This document shows positions 1 through 11,840 of a DNA stretch of 64,000 nt, in pieces (position 1 is the first letter of the stretch; every line of letters begins with the position of its first letter). Source of the stretch: Plectrocnemia conspersa (taxonomy: Eukaryota > Arthropoda > Insecta > Trichoptera > Polycentropodidae); contig VTFK01000055.1 in the NCBI GenBank assembly GCA_009617715.1, forward strand, positions 186,001 through 250,000. Direction: 5' to 3'. A program made the position numbers and the translations under genes. The notes under the pieces were generated by a model, which had not been told where the DNA came from, did no database searches, and saw only the letters and a list, made by a program, of their open reading frames with translations.

Positions 1-2250
1 AAAAAAAATTAACAAAAACATTTTGTCTACGAAAATGAAAATTCAGGTTTGAGGAGGTTAAATATGTAGCTAAGAGTTCAACTTGATTTTCGAGATGACT
101 TGAAGGCTCTTATACTGCACAAAAAATCTAATCAACTAATAAAAAACTCTACGTAAATCAACTAGGTTTTTGAATTTTAAAGGAATAAAGATTTTCCATC
201 ATAGTTTTAATAAGAAAAAACAATTTTTTTATCTAATTATATAATATAATTCATGATTAAAAAAAAAATCACTAAAATTAACTGGGTTTTTGCAACGCCA
301 CGTTAAATTTCTATTTTTATTCCTGGACGTTTTTTTATTATTTTTTATTGGTTATTAATATTTTTAACCACGATGGTGGATGAGAGTGGTTTATGAATTT
401 AGACGAGATTTTTTACATAATCTATTTTTAGAATAAGTTACGTAATAGAACATTTTAATATCTATTTTATAACCTTTTTATTATTGTTATGATTTTTTAG
501 CTAAGTAACAAATATTTAAATGTTTTAAATAGCCGCTATTTTGAAACAAGATGGTAAATCTGGCTGGCTGTTATTAGAAAAAATTTACTGTTGGTATACT
601 TTGATTATGGTGTATTACAAAAAATTAAAAAAGAACATATAATTTTTTTCAAATATTTACTGTTTTAAAACGTTTTTTACCTGTTTGTTTTTTCTTTATA
701 TTATTTTAAAGTAAGTTATTTTAACGGGGGATTTTTTTATGTTTTAAATAGCCGCCATTTTGAAACAAGATAGCTAATCAGGCTGACTATTCTTAAAATA
801 AAGTTTCATGTCAATAAAAAATACATAAAATATTGAACCACTTAAACCACCAGCAATTCACCGGTAATTAGATTATTTTTTTAAACAAACTATTTTTTTA
901 AAACAGATTTACAAATTACTTACAATTTTATTTTTAATTATTAAAGATTATTGTACTAGATTCATTATCAGTAATCTATTTTTTTATATTTATTTTTTAG
1001 AAAGAGATACTGACGCGTGAAGAGAAATAACAGGTGACTTACTAAAAAGTCGCTGGAGTTTAAAGGGTTAAAAAAACGTAGAAGTCGTTATATATTTACT
1101 ATTTTAAAACGTTTTATACCGCTTTGATTTTTTATCTAAAAATGTTTTAACCAAGTATTTTTTATGTTTTAAATTTAAAAAAAAAATAATAGCCCCGTTA
1201 AAATATCGAAAACCCATAACAATTTGTAACAAAAAATGTTTATATGTATAATGAGAAAAAAATAGGATACGAAATTAACTTTAATGAATTATATTAAATA
1301 AAATTATCTTGACTGTCGAAAAAATAGAATAAATCATATATTTTGAAATATTAATATTTTTAATTACAAAAAATAATTACATACATACGTTTCAAAGACC
1401 CTCAAAAATCTAGATGAAAAATCATAATATACAACATGTATCGGTAGCTTTGAAAACATGGGTAAAAATAAATTTGTTTGAAAAGTAATTTCAACTTTAT
1501 AAAAAAGAAGTTGTTAAAGTGAGCTAAAAATATTTACCTTTTATCATAAAGATTACTATATATTTATAATGTTATAAAAATTTGCTTTTCATCAAAAATA
1601 AAACTATCAATGATCCATAGTATACTTTCTTTATTTGTGACATTTACTCGCCATCATTTTTATAGCATATAAAAGTATGTTTTTTTATAGATAAAATTTT
1701 GCATTGATCTAAATAAGTATATAAATAAATCTAACGGTACAATGTCCAATCAAGTTTTTATGTATGTGGTTTAGCATTGTCTTAATGTAAAATAATTTCA
1801 CTACAGTCTGCCGATACTGTCCTTTCTTCTTATAAAAACTAATTATTTGCTCACTTCGTTGTTACATTAGTAACTCGGTATGATAATGTATTAAATTTGT
1901 GATTTATAATCCGAGGTATCACTTGAGAGATGCTGCGTTTATTCAATCCTCAAGATACGTACTTGGATGACATTAGCATTGTTGTGCCATAGTTAGTAGT
2001 GAGCACCTGAACTAGCAAGAAAAATGTTAAAGTTAAAATAAAAAACGATAGAACTTATCAGAAAGTATTTTCTTTAATAAGACTTTTATATATACATATG
2101 TATCAAAATCAACAACAACACTAAATAAAATAAAATTGATTAAAACCAACTTTAAAAGCATTCTTTGCCAAAGGTTAATCACATTAAACTGCAACGTTAA
2201 AGGGTTCCGGCAAATTAAATTCTGGATTAAAAAAGTAAAATAAAACACCA
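1..2250. other. AT-rich region without recognised genes
   Basis: Apart from the short repeats at 517-797 this stretch is low-complexity AT-rich DNA. Frames in it are short and biased to Phe/Ile/Lys/Asn. Confidence 0.6.
517..797 (+). repeat. Short direct repeats around AAATAGCCGCYATTTTGAAA
   Basis: The words at 517-577 and 738-797 share ATGTTTTAAATAGCCGCYAT, TTTGAAACAAGAT and CTGGCTG-like tails, about 221 bp apart. A weaker third piece with TTACTATTTTAAAACGTTTT near 1090 matches 655-680. It looks like a decayed tandem repeat. Confidence 0.55.
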
Positions 2251-2274
2251 GTCTGGTTTAGACGTAACGGCACA

Positions 2275-2345
2275 CGGGCGGCGGCTAATTGGTTAACAGC
2301 GAGGGCAGTTGAGCGAACGGACCGGATCCCGGGTTCGAATCCGAA
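2275..2345 (+). repeat. tRNA-like SINE head
   Basis: A pol III B-box GGGTTCGAATCC lies at 2330-2342, with an A-box-like GGCTAATTGG about 47 bp upstream at 2283. No acceptor stem forms, so this is a tRNA-derived SINE and not a tRNA gene. The 3' limit is not clear. Confidence 0.6.
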
Positions 2346-2689
2346 TCAAAATTGTATTAGTCACGTGTGGTTCAATCTAAAGTGAAAGAGAAAAGAGATG
2401 TTATTTGATTCTGACGGCAAGACCGTGACAAATGTACGATTCGATTAATCTTTTGTGGCGTTCACGATATGATAGAGTGCGAGTATATACGTCCTAATTG
2501 TTCTATTCTGTGCAATTATACTGTACAGTATACAACACCAATATTAAGTTAAAACTTGTGCTTTCATTTAATATAAATAATATATTATAAATATATACAT
2601 TCTCGCGTACACACATAAGTACTGTGTAAAGTTGATGCAAATTTAACTTGGCTCTAAGCTTCCATTATACTTTGACAAGACAAAAATCC

Positions 2690-2935
2690 ATTACTGCAGT
2701 TAACACAGTAATCAATTCTTCCTCTGTCGGGATTAAAGTCTCCCCCGCACCCACCACCCGGCTCATCCTCGCCCGTCCTCCCACCTGGGAGAGCGAAACA
2801 CTGGCAACACTAAAAGCATTCGCTAAGTGGCGAGTATTTGTCATTAATCCTTTAATTGACGGCAGCGGCCAGAGATGGCACGGTCCCATGCACGCCACTT
2901 TTTATGGTCACTCTCGATATACGAGATAAAGCAAA
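2690..2935. other. GC-richer island
   Basis: This block contains GCACCCACCACCCGG and TTAATCCTTTAATTGA. It is open on both strands by composition, with no recognisable protein. Read as a candidate regulatory element. Confidence 0.4.
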
Positions 2936-3267
2936 TTTAATCTTGCTTAGTAATCAAATAATAAATAAAAATTGTTTTCATCATATTTGTATTACATGAT
3001 ATTAAATTAACATTGCCTAGTTTGATATATTTATAACAATAATAAATTCCGCTGTAATCTGACAGACATAAGCCCAATGCGTTACAACGGGCAAATCTGT
3101 ACCTATTGATTCAATCAGACATAATGAATACCTATAAGTAAATATTAACCACAAGATCGAAAGTCTGGGAATTTATATTATTAATTATAAATTATTATTT
3201 GCTATACAATTTATCATCACCGCAGCTAAGACCGTTTTTTTTAATGATAGTGCATTTTATAAATAAA

Positions 3268-3360
3268 AATTCGAGTGCCGCTGCCGGGGCTTGAACCCGC
3301 AACCTCAGAGTTACTAGTCTGAGACGTCCAACGCCGTTTTTTTTTTTTTTTTTTTTTTAT
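3268..3360 (-). repeat. tRNA-like SINE, minus strand, with poly(T)
   Basis: In reverse complement there is GCGGGTTCAAGCCC (B-box, 3287-3300) preceded by CTCAGACTAGTAACTCTGAG, which folds as an anticodon-like stem. A run of 22 T (3337-3358) follows on the plus strand. Downstream it shares ACTCGAATTTTTATT-type sequence with the copy at 34345. Confidence 0.65.
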
Positions 3361-5463
3361 AAATATATGATTTCACGAATATATTTTTTTTGTTGCCAAG
3401 CATATTTGCCTTTTCATTAAAAAGTGTAATATTATATTTTTCCAGAAAATTCATTGAAAACCTTTGATAGATACACATAAATATTTTTCATCCACGAAAC
3501 AGAAGTTTGTCAGTCATTCGTTACATATTCAGAAACATATAGTTACCTTGTTTTTGAATATTAAAAAAACAAGATGGCGTCATTTTATTAAGTTATAAAT
3601 TTGCATTAAGTCAAAATTTTCAGCTGAAGCAAACGATCACAAAAAATACGTGCCGCTGTAATACTCGCACTCGTCTATTTAAGTGCTTTGCGTAGTTTTT
3701 TGAGTGCCGACTCCGCCGTATGCTTTATCCTTCATGTAAGTCCATAAATAAAAGTCTAATGGCGTTAAAGCGAACGTAAAGGATTCTCAACATTTTTCGA
3801 CTTACATACATCATTATTATGAGAAGAATGGAAATGTATACATAGCAATCAACAAAATGATAAACACATAACATAAAACGTTAAGAAATAATTTTCACGG
3901 ATGTTAAAGCTTGTACTTTTGAGTCTGGATTAAATATCGATAAAAATATTTAGTGTTAATAGGCAATTAAAAATGTTATATATTGCATTGTCTTGTTGTA
4001 AGCCCTGCTCCCGACCATTGTATGAGTTCACTCATAAAAAAAAAAAAAAAATTTACAATAAAAAGAAAATTCAGAAATATATTTAGTCATCCCTTAAAAA
4101 AAATCAAAGATACTACTAAACATATATTATTAAATTGACATAAAACCATCACATACACAAGACGGCAATTGGCGTCTGCGGTGTTTAACTGTCGGCACAC
4201 TCAGGACGCCAATTGGTATGAGCGGTAGGTAAAGTGTTAATCTAATGACTGATAATAGTAATTAATAGATTCAATATTTATTTTCTAAAGCATTTTTTAA
4301 GTTAATGTATTACACAAACACCTCATATAAATTTAAATAAAATATTAATAGATTCAGCATTCGATTGCCCTTAAATTTTAAAACGGTATCGAAGTTAAAT
4401 TTGTGGTATTGCAGCGGTTGTTAAATTTCCATTAGCCCAATTTGCTATTTGCCTCCTTCGCCCCTGCTGCGACCCCAAATATAATATGAAACAACACTTT
4501 TACACCGTGTTTGCTTACCTATTTTATTAATTAAAATTCCCAAATAAACATCGTTAAGCTCAACATCCAATAACTTAAAAGCTCCACGAATTATTTTATG
4601 TATTTTTACAATATACTCTGAATGAGTCATGCATACTTTATTTCCACATCTTCTCTTTTATTTCTTTACTTTTGTTGTAAATACACACATATATATACAC
4701 ATACATCGTTGCGATATTGTTTGATTGCCTTCGCGCTTTCGAACACAGCGCGCGCTGGGCTTTTAAAGGCTTTATTTAATGAGTTGATGTGTGGCCTTCC
4801 TTTCATAGTGTGCGCCGTGAAAGCTTTCACGCTGCTAAGTAAAGCTTATCTTTATTTTGGATTGCCTCTTCCTTTTGGCTTAATAAAATGCTACAATCGC
4901 AGATATGCGCAACACACGTCTTAAGATCGCGAGAAGGGTGACGCAAACCGTTGAGTCGCGAGTATAAAATAGCGTTTCTCAAATATTTTTAGACGGTAAG
5001 TATATGTTTGCCAACATTGAAACATACTAAAATAATATTATACGTTTATAAATTATTTTTTTAAACTGAATTACTAAAAATAGGTGATATTCAAACTTAT
5101 TTAAATTTTAATTAATTCTGAACCCATAGCTATCAACGATCAATCGAACGCCAATCCAGATTTGCTTAGCAGTAATAATATTAATATTATCTATCTATGT
5201 ATTGCTTTTAACATAAAGCGTATGATATATAGTAGGTAGCTCAGATTTTATTTAAAGTTTATAAAAATATCGCGACCACTCATAATCGTTGCGTATGTAT
5301 GTCCTTTAGACTATGAATTTTTTTTTTCATAACCAAACATAGGAGGATTATGCCTATCCGAAAAAACGTTTATTAAACAGTTATTATTATAATTTTTCAC
5401 TGTGCACTAAACCTATTAGACATTACTTAAACAATGTCACGGGTTGAAACTCAATATCTTTGC
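3361..5463. other. AT-rich stretch with one hairpin and a TATA-like word
   Basis: A perfect 11-bp inverted repeat (CAATTGGCGTC at 4166 and GACGCCAATTG at 4205) forms a stem with a 28-bp loop. A somewhat GC-richer patch lies at 4700-4990 with TATAAAA at 4963. No gene was recognised. Confidence 0.5.
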
Positions 5464-6394
5464 CAAACAGATACAAATGACATTACCAAATAAACCGATT
5501 TCGGATTTAAGTTACGCCTAGTGTTTCTTCTCGGAAATTATTTCGCGAGAATTTCTCGAGAAAAATGTCAAATCAAGAATTTTTTAATTTCTTGAGAAAT
5601 TTTATTAAGCATTTTTTACTATCTGAAATTAATTAACTTTTTACAAAAGTATGTATTTGACGTTATAAAAATTAATTCAAACCTCATGTTAAATGTGAAA
5701 ACTAGATGAAACACAATGGAAACGATGCTAGATCACTTTTTACGAAATAAATTTAGGGTTTGGGAACCCTAGGAGTCTGATGACTTAGTAGCCAGTGAGA
5801 TTCAGGATGGAATATAGTTAGAGTTGTATTACAATATATTTACATATGTTGCGACAGACGATAAATGACGAGATCTTTTCTCCGAGCAGTAGTGGATCAG
5901 CTGGCGGAGGGATTATGTCAGTGGTCGATACAAACAGATACAAATGACATTACCAAATAAACCGATTTCGGATTTAAGTTACGTCTAGTGTTTCTTTTCG
6001 GAAATTATTTTGCGATAATTTCTCGAGAAAAATGTCAAATCAAGAATTTTCTAATTTCTTGAGAAATTTTATTAAGCATTTACTATCTGAAATTAATTAA
6101 CTTTTTACAAAAATATGTATTTGACGTTGTAAAAATAAATTTAAACCTCATGTTAGATGTAAAAATCAAATGGAACACAATGGAAACGATGCTAGATCAC
6201 TTTTTACGAAATAAGTTTAGGGTTTGGGAACCCTAGGAGTCTGATGACTCAGTAGCCAGTGAGACTCAGGATGGAACTTAGTTGTATTACAATTAAAGTT
6301 GTATTACAATATTTTTACATATGTTGCGACAGACGAGATGTTTTCTCCGAGCGGTAGTGGATCAGCTGGCGGAAGGATGATGTCAGTGGACGAT
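5464..6394 (-). repeat. Tandem pair of 467-bp LTR-like repeat units
   Basis: Two adjacent units (5464-5930 and 5931-6394) start CAAACAGATACAAATGACAT and end near GTCAGTGG. The period at their start is 467 bp. They differ by scattered substitutions and small indels, including an extra TTGTATTACAA stretch in unit 2. Orientation is given relative to the TATA-bearing copy at 27620-28110, whose downstream half these units match in reverse complement. Confidence 0.85.
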
Positions 6395-6400
6395 CGAAAA

Positions 6401-6790
6401 TTCGTTATATTGAATGTAAGGAAGATGATAAATTTTAATTTAATCTTTAATTACCATATTACTACAGCATCAAAATAACCTCTCACAATATTGACAGATC
6501 GTTTTTTGTCCATTTTTAAATATTTTATAAAAACGTTTAAGGGTCAGCGAAACACCTGTAATGTCGCTTTAGAACACATCCGGCACACGCTAAGTCAAGG
6601 ACGAACTGAATTCAGAGAAATATTGTCTCAAGTTGTAACGTCATTCTTAAATCCGGATCAAAATATTTCGTTATACTGAGATCAGTCTTCGTTACAATGA
6701 AAACATTTTGTATACAAGTTTTTCGGGGACAAATTGAAGATTCGTTATACTGAGAATTTTGTTATTTCGGTATTCGTTACAAAAATATTT
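6401..6790 (+). repeat. Direct TTCGTTATACTGA repeats
   Basis: The 13-mer TTCGTTATAYTGA occurs at 6401, 6667 and 6741, with a variant TTCGTTACAATGA at 6688 and a part copy near 6774. A 62-codon frame (6491-6679) lies between the first two but matches nothing I know. The repeats abut the tandem LTR-like pair. Confidence 0.6.
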
Positions 6791-8461
6791 CATGTATTAT
6801 AAAATAAATCATTTTGTGATAAAAAACACATTCAAACCATTCCAATATAATAAAAAAAATACATAACATAAATATGTTAAAAAAATTAAGAGCAAACTTA
6901 ACAAAAGCATATTTAATCCTTTTACCGCGGATGGCTTTATAGAAATAATCAATAAAATCGCCAGTACTCATGCCATAAACTTTTGAGCCTAATAATATGG
7001 TTATTTAGTATAATTGAAGGCTGTAAATCACTTGAATTTATTGAACCATAATATGGCATTAAGAGCAATATTACGGTATTAAGTCATAAACATCAGCAGG
7101 TCAAGTTGTCCCTTTAGGTGATTTTTCGATTGCGAGAATTTATTTCTGTATATATGCTGTTCAGCGATTCAGTGGTAAACCAAATAAATACACTTGCTAT
7201 TGTGTTTGTTGCACAGAATTCATTACAATAGTGTTCTAAACAGAAACGGAGGCAATCGGTTGAAGCAAAATCCGATGCAAAAGATAGAAATCGGTCAAAA
7301 TCGAAACACGAGGTCTTCAATCAACAAAGCATTTTCAGGAACATAAATTTATATTGCCAAAACTCTCAAGACTACATGCATCACTTTGTGGTTTCTGAAA
7401 CAGCCCGTTACATTTATTATTAAATAAATAAATTTATTTGATATTATGGAATTTATTCCGTTTTACCCTTCGAGACTAAAATATTAATAATATAAAATCA
7501 TTTATTGAGTTCGCCCTTAATATTCTACATGCTCTATTAATTTAAAAAAAAAACAATGTAGTCCAAGTTTTATTGTGTGACAATATGTAGATTCCATTTC
7601 CTTTCACGCCCCTTCATGAAAAATTAAAATGGACACGATGCTATATTGCATTTTTTGTCCGCCAGCAGATGGTTGGTAGCCCCTCGCAGAAACAGTAATG
7701 TATCCGCTAATGTAGTGGCGGCGGCAAGTGGACAAGAGAATACCGGATCCATTATGGATCGCCGCCAAATGGTCTTTGATGAAAGGCGGGAACCCTCCAC
7801 TTCCAGTAATGCTTCACTCACTCGTCACCGCTACACGCTGGCAAATAGGCAGAGGCCAGTAATGAATCTTTGGCTATGCACTTTGCCAGCCGCCAGCTGA
7901 TCCATCATTCGGACACACAGACGTCGGATAAATAGCGCGACGCCACTGCTCTAATGCTAATTAGCGTGTCTGGCGTACGACTATTTTTTTGCAAATTCTC
8001 TGATAAATTTTCAGACTAAAAGACTGCACATGCATAGTTAAGCTTTAATCAAAGAATAAAACAAGATTTATACACTTACCGACCAAGCGTAGAAATTTTG
8101 TGAAGTTTACTAATTAACTAATTTTTCACCCAAGGTAAATCCTGAGCAAAATGCCAATTTTCAGGCAGATGCAAGAATTGTATTTCTTTTACTAAAAAAA
8201 CTAATTACTTACGTTAATTATTCCTAAGTGTTAAGTGTAAATATAAAAGCGTCTTATTATTTTATAAACGTGATGTTTTAAATTAACAGGTGAAGATAAA
8301 AAAAATTGGGAAAAAAAATATTTATATAAATTTTTATGCTTTTTACTAAACTATTAGAAAGATGTTGTGCATGACGAGATATTTTTCTCTATATTTTGTT
8401 TAATCTCTAGTTTCAAAAACATTACTGGTAACATTAAAACTTGTGCTAGATCTAGTTATAA
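6791..8461. other. AT-rich DNA with an island at 7640-7990
   Basis: 7640-7990 is GC-richer and complex, containing GTAGTGGCGGCGGCAAGTGG and AATGCTAATTAGCG. Both strands are open for 65-84 codons, which suggests composition and not coding. The remainder is AT-rich with no recognised feature. Confidence 0.4.
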
Positions 8462-8655
8462 ATACTGTAATTGACTTTGGTATCATACTTAAAACTCCAA
8501 CGAGTTTTTAACTCATTCTGGAGTACCGCAGGGATCTAATTTTAGTGTCAATGACATGATAAAGCAATTTAGAGCTCTCTTGTTCTAATATGAATTGTTT
8601 GCTGATGACCTGATAGTGTTTCAGAGTATACGCACAAATGCGGATTCGGTGTCTT
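8462..8655 (+). pseudogene. Non-LTR reverse transcriptase relic (palm region)
   Basis: One plus-strand frame reads NEFLTHSGVPQGSNFS, then VNDMIKQ, ALLF, a stop, and ELFADDLIVFQSIRTNADSV. SGVPQGS and FADD are the B and C motifs of the reverse-transcriptase palm of Jockey/CR1-type non-LTR elements. About 20 residues usually found between GS and the xND motif are deleted, and there are several stops. The element is dead and its ends are not defined. Confidence 0.8.
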
Positions 8656-8935
8656 AATAAAAAATCGTGGAGTTTTCTGTGGATGTGATCATAGACAACA
8701 TGTTACATTTAGAGTTTATATATAGTTTGAAAGCAAGTATTTTAACCACAAATACTTCTTTTGAACAAAAATATTGCCAAATTTTGTAAAAAGGCGTCGA
8801 AGATGCTCATATTTTTATGCGGAGCGGGTATTACTTTAGCAATTTCAAATTGTATGCGTATTTATATCCTAGTGCCTTAATGTTAAGACAATTGCGATCC
8901 AATAGCGTGTATTCAAATGAAACAAATTTTAAAAT

Positions 8936-9050
8936 CGTTGAAGGGTGGTGTCGACAATCCCTCGATACTAAACAGTAGGCCTCAAAGTGCCTTAGAAAGT
9001 GACGATTGGGTCCCTTATTATTGTTTGTTGTGACTAGAAAGCAAACCTGG
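8936..9050 (+). repeat. Dispersed repeat D, copy 1
   Basis: It shares AAGGGTGGTGTCGACAATCC, a GCC(T/C)TAGARAGT word and TCCCTTATT with 42576-42695. It follows the reverse-transcriptase relic by about 280 bp but is not clearly part of it. Confidence 0.65.
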
Positions 9051-10461
9051 GAACTGTGTTCGCTTTCTAGCCACATTATTTTCACTTTCAATTTAAAAGG
9101 GCTGACATTTAATTATAAGTTTCTTTAATTCAACATGGCACTTTTCCAGTGTAGAAATTGAAATCTCAGTAGGAATCTCTGATTTTGCAGTTATGTGGAA
9201 GTTCAGCAGAAAAGTGTTATGATTAATTACAAAAATTAAAAATTAAATTTCCGTCCTTTTTTAATTGAAAGTAAAGATGATTTTGTAAAATATCAAAAAA
9301 ATAATATTTGGTGAAATAACATGACATTTAGCATATATTACATATTTATTTTTGGGAATAAAGACAGTCACTGACAAATTTTAAGCATTTCGGAAAATAA
9401 TATGTATTTAAAAAAGGTCGCATTTTATAAAAAAGAACAGTAAATATACTTTCTTAGGTTAATTATAGAATATGTAGAGAGAGAGAGTCTAGTACAACAA
9501 AAAAATTAGCATTATTTGAGAAAAATGTTACTTTTTTCCTGAAATATACAAAATTATTACTGTGTGGCGCCGAATCAGACGTATGAATGTTATGAAAGAG
9601 CAAGGGAAGCAAGGATGCTCCGTAAATAATACAACTGTATGATCCTGTAATTCTAGCCACTGACTGACTTGTTCCATATTTGTAGTTAAAACGTGATAAC
9701 ATTATTAATTAGCTGATCTAAAGCTAATGTTAAACGTTCGTTCAGGTCGTTGAATCGCATTAAATACATATGAGAAATTTGATTTCCTATGATGTATGAT
9801 ACTAAATGCTCTTGCTGCACTATCAATCCAGAAAGTGTATAAAATAAATCAAATTAAAAATTAAAATAAGAAATTATATTAAAAAAATGTAGAATTTACA
9901 ATACAATATATAAACTTGTTTTAGAAACAATATTTTTATAAGCTTACAAATAATAATATTAAACTATTATGCTAATCTCTCTTAGTAAATTGATTAGTAT
10001 TATTATAAATCAATATATTATTCAATAGTTTCGGGTCTCTGGGTATCTGGACAGTAAATGGATCTCTTGGTGCAGAGGTATTATATTAGGTTAACAATAT
10101 TTACTTGACGCACCATACCAATTTATTTTCATAATATTTAAGATTATAATAAGATGCGTACTTATTCATTATTTGCATCATATATTGGTTAGATATCATT
10201 CCTACTACTATTACTGTCACAGTAATAATAACACGGTTTATATCAAATTCATCGCCACTTCCTTAAACATCCATTATTATATCGTCATTTGTAATTATAT
10301 AGATAATTTGTAAAAATAAATCAATATATGTATTTATAAATAATTAAAACACAGATTACTAATTGTTAGTAATTTACTAGCTCGAAAAGACTAATAATAT
10401 AATTTAAGTTGCCGCTAAATGAAAAATGTCGATAGTTGTCAATCGCTGATTTGAATAGTGC
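9051..10461. other. AT-rich stretch, nothing recognised
   Basis: It contains a short GA microsatellite near 9475-9487 and no gene, RNA or repeat that I can support. Confidence 0.5.
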
Positions 10462-10495
10462 GAGCGAGATAGCGAGCTCTGCTTGCATCTCGCTC
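10462..10495. other. Short inverted repeat (GAGCGAGAT / ATCTCGCTC)
   Basis: A perfect 9-bp stem (10462-10470 and 10487-10495) encloses a 16-bp loop containing GAGCTC. It stands out from the AT-rich surroundings. It could be an end of a small transposon. Confidence 0.5.
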
Positions 10496-10942
10496 TTCTT
10501 TTCCGTCTTACTAAATTTTATATTCTTTTTATTTCATAACACACACAACATTAAGTAAGAATTATGCACAATTAGAGCATATAATCCCGTTTCGTCCCAT
10601 ATCATAAAAATATAGATACCCATTGAAGGAAAAAATCAGTTTAAGACGACGTAAAAATGTCAAGTAAGCGTTATGAGGTCTAAACACGGCTCGATCCGGC
10701 CATGTTCCGATGAAAATTTTTACAATAAACGTATTATTGAGTTATTTGCATAAGTTGAAAACTGAATATTACTAAAATGTGTTTAATACAAGTTTTTTTA
10801 CCATTAATAAATTTAAAATGGCAAAATTAGCTTCAACAAATGCATTTCAAGTTTTGTCGACGTAAGAGTGTAACGCTTGGACTTACGAGCACAAAGGGTT
10901 AACTATATTCGAAAGACAAAAAATTGAAAGAAGAGACGTTAC

Positions 10943-11157
10943 CTTGTCGGACGAGTAGCGGGGGCGCGGGGGCGCGGGGCGTCGGCGTCTTGCATAGGCC
11001 CAAGTATAGCTATAAACACTAATTTGAATTATACACTGCTTAATTCTAACACATACACTAAATTACACTTTCACTTTATAATTAAAAACATCGAAAGGGA
11101 TATTATTATAAAAACACACACGAAACAGTTTACGCGACCGTTGACACATAGCTACTG
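10943..11157 (-). other. Candidate 5' UTR and first coding exon (minus strand)
   Basis: On the minus strand an ATG at 10995-10993 opens 17 codons (MQDADAPRPRAPATRPT) and ends in a good donor, ACAAG|GTAACG, at 10943/10942. The coding part is very GC-rich against AT-rich surroundings. Upstream of the ATG is text resembling insect 5' UTRs (GTGAAAGTGTAATTTAGTG) and a TCAGT initiator-like word at 11158-11154. Against it: upstream ATGs occur in the proposed UTR, no TATA box sits at the right distance, and I find no following exon in 1-10900. If real, the gene runs leftward out of the window or across a long intron. The function is unknown. Confidence 0.35.
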
Positions 11158-11586
11158 ATTGTTTTTTAAATATTTCGAGATGCACAAACAAGTTCAAACG
11201 AGCTCAAGGTTATGCTTCGTGTTATGTTCATATAAACCATAACGATTAAAATGTCGTGCATCTCAGATTACAAAAAAATATTTTTTATCGAAGCTTGACA
11301 ATTTGTCTAGTTTTAAAATATTTATCTCTAATTCGAATTATTTTAATGCAAGTTGTTTGTTTGTTTATTTTTAGAATATGTATCTCTCGTTCGATTTATT
11401 TTAATGCGAGAGTGACACGAAGGTCACCTTGCTGCTGTTGTTGTTGACATAAAAGGATAATGTCGAAGATTTGAAGTTTATTTATATGAAAAATATTATT
11501 TAATAAACTAATTTATATGTGCCATATTTACGACATCTTCAAATGACGTTCTTCCGTTGAAAATAGTGAAAAAATATATATTTTTA

Positions 11587-11840
11587 TTACATAATGATAA
11601 TATGGGAATCCTCCTTGTTACAAAAGTCAACAATAACCGCATCGTGTAATATATTGTCTTTCTTTAATTTGTCTAAAAGTTTTTTTCGATTGATATTAAT
11701 GCAACAGCTGACAATCTATTCTCACTTTGACGATTGATATTGAATGTTTTAATTCTTTTCATTGTCGAAAATGATCTTTCTACAGAAGAACTTGTCGCCG
11801 GTATGGTAAAAATGAATTTTATTAAATTAAATACTTTCGT
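11587..11840 (-). pseudogene. hAT-family transposase C-terminal relic
   Basis: The minus-strand translation contains the hAT dimerisation region: FTIPATSSSVERSFSTMKRI, then RQSENRLSAVALISIEK. This matches the family pattern of P-[AV]-T/S-S-[AS]-x-ERSFS-x-x-K-R-I-K followed by RLS-x-L-A-L-x-S-I. A frameshift in the A-run after SIEK moves the rest (LLDKLKKDNILHDAVIVDF and on to the stop at 11587) into another frame. Only about 85 residues of the C-terminal end remain, with the DDE catalytic core missing. The open frame stops abruptly at the edge of the foldback element that starts at 11841, which may have inserted into it. Confidence 0.85.

Noticed and set aside
4950..5000. TATAAAA at 4963 followed by a GTAAGTAT donor
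   Set aside because: The implied exon would be only ~10-20 nt with no initiator or coding frame; chance is likely in AT-rich DNA.
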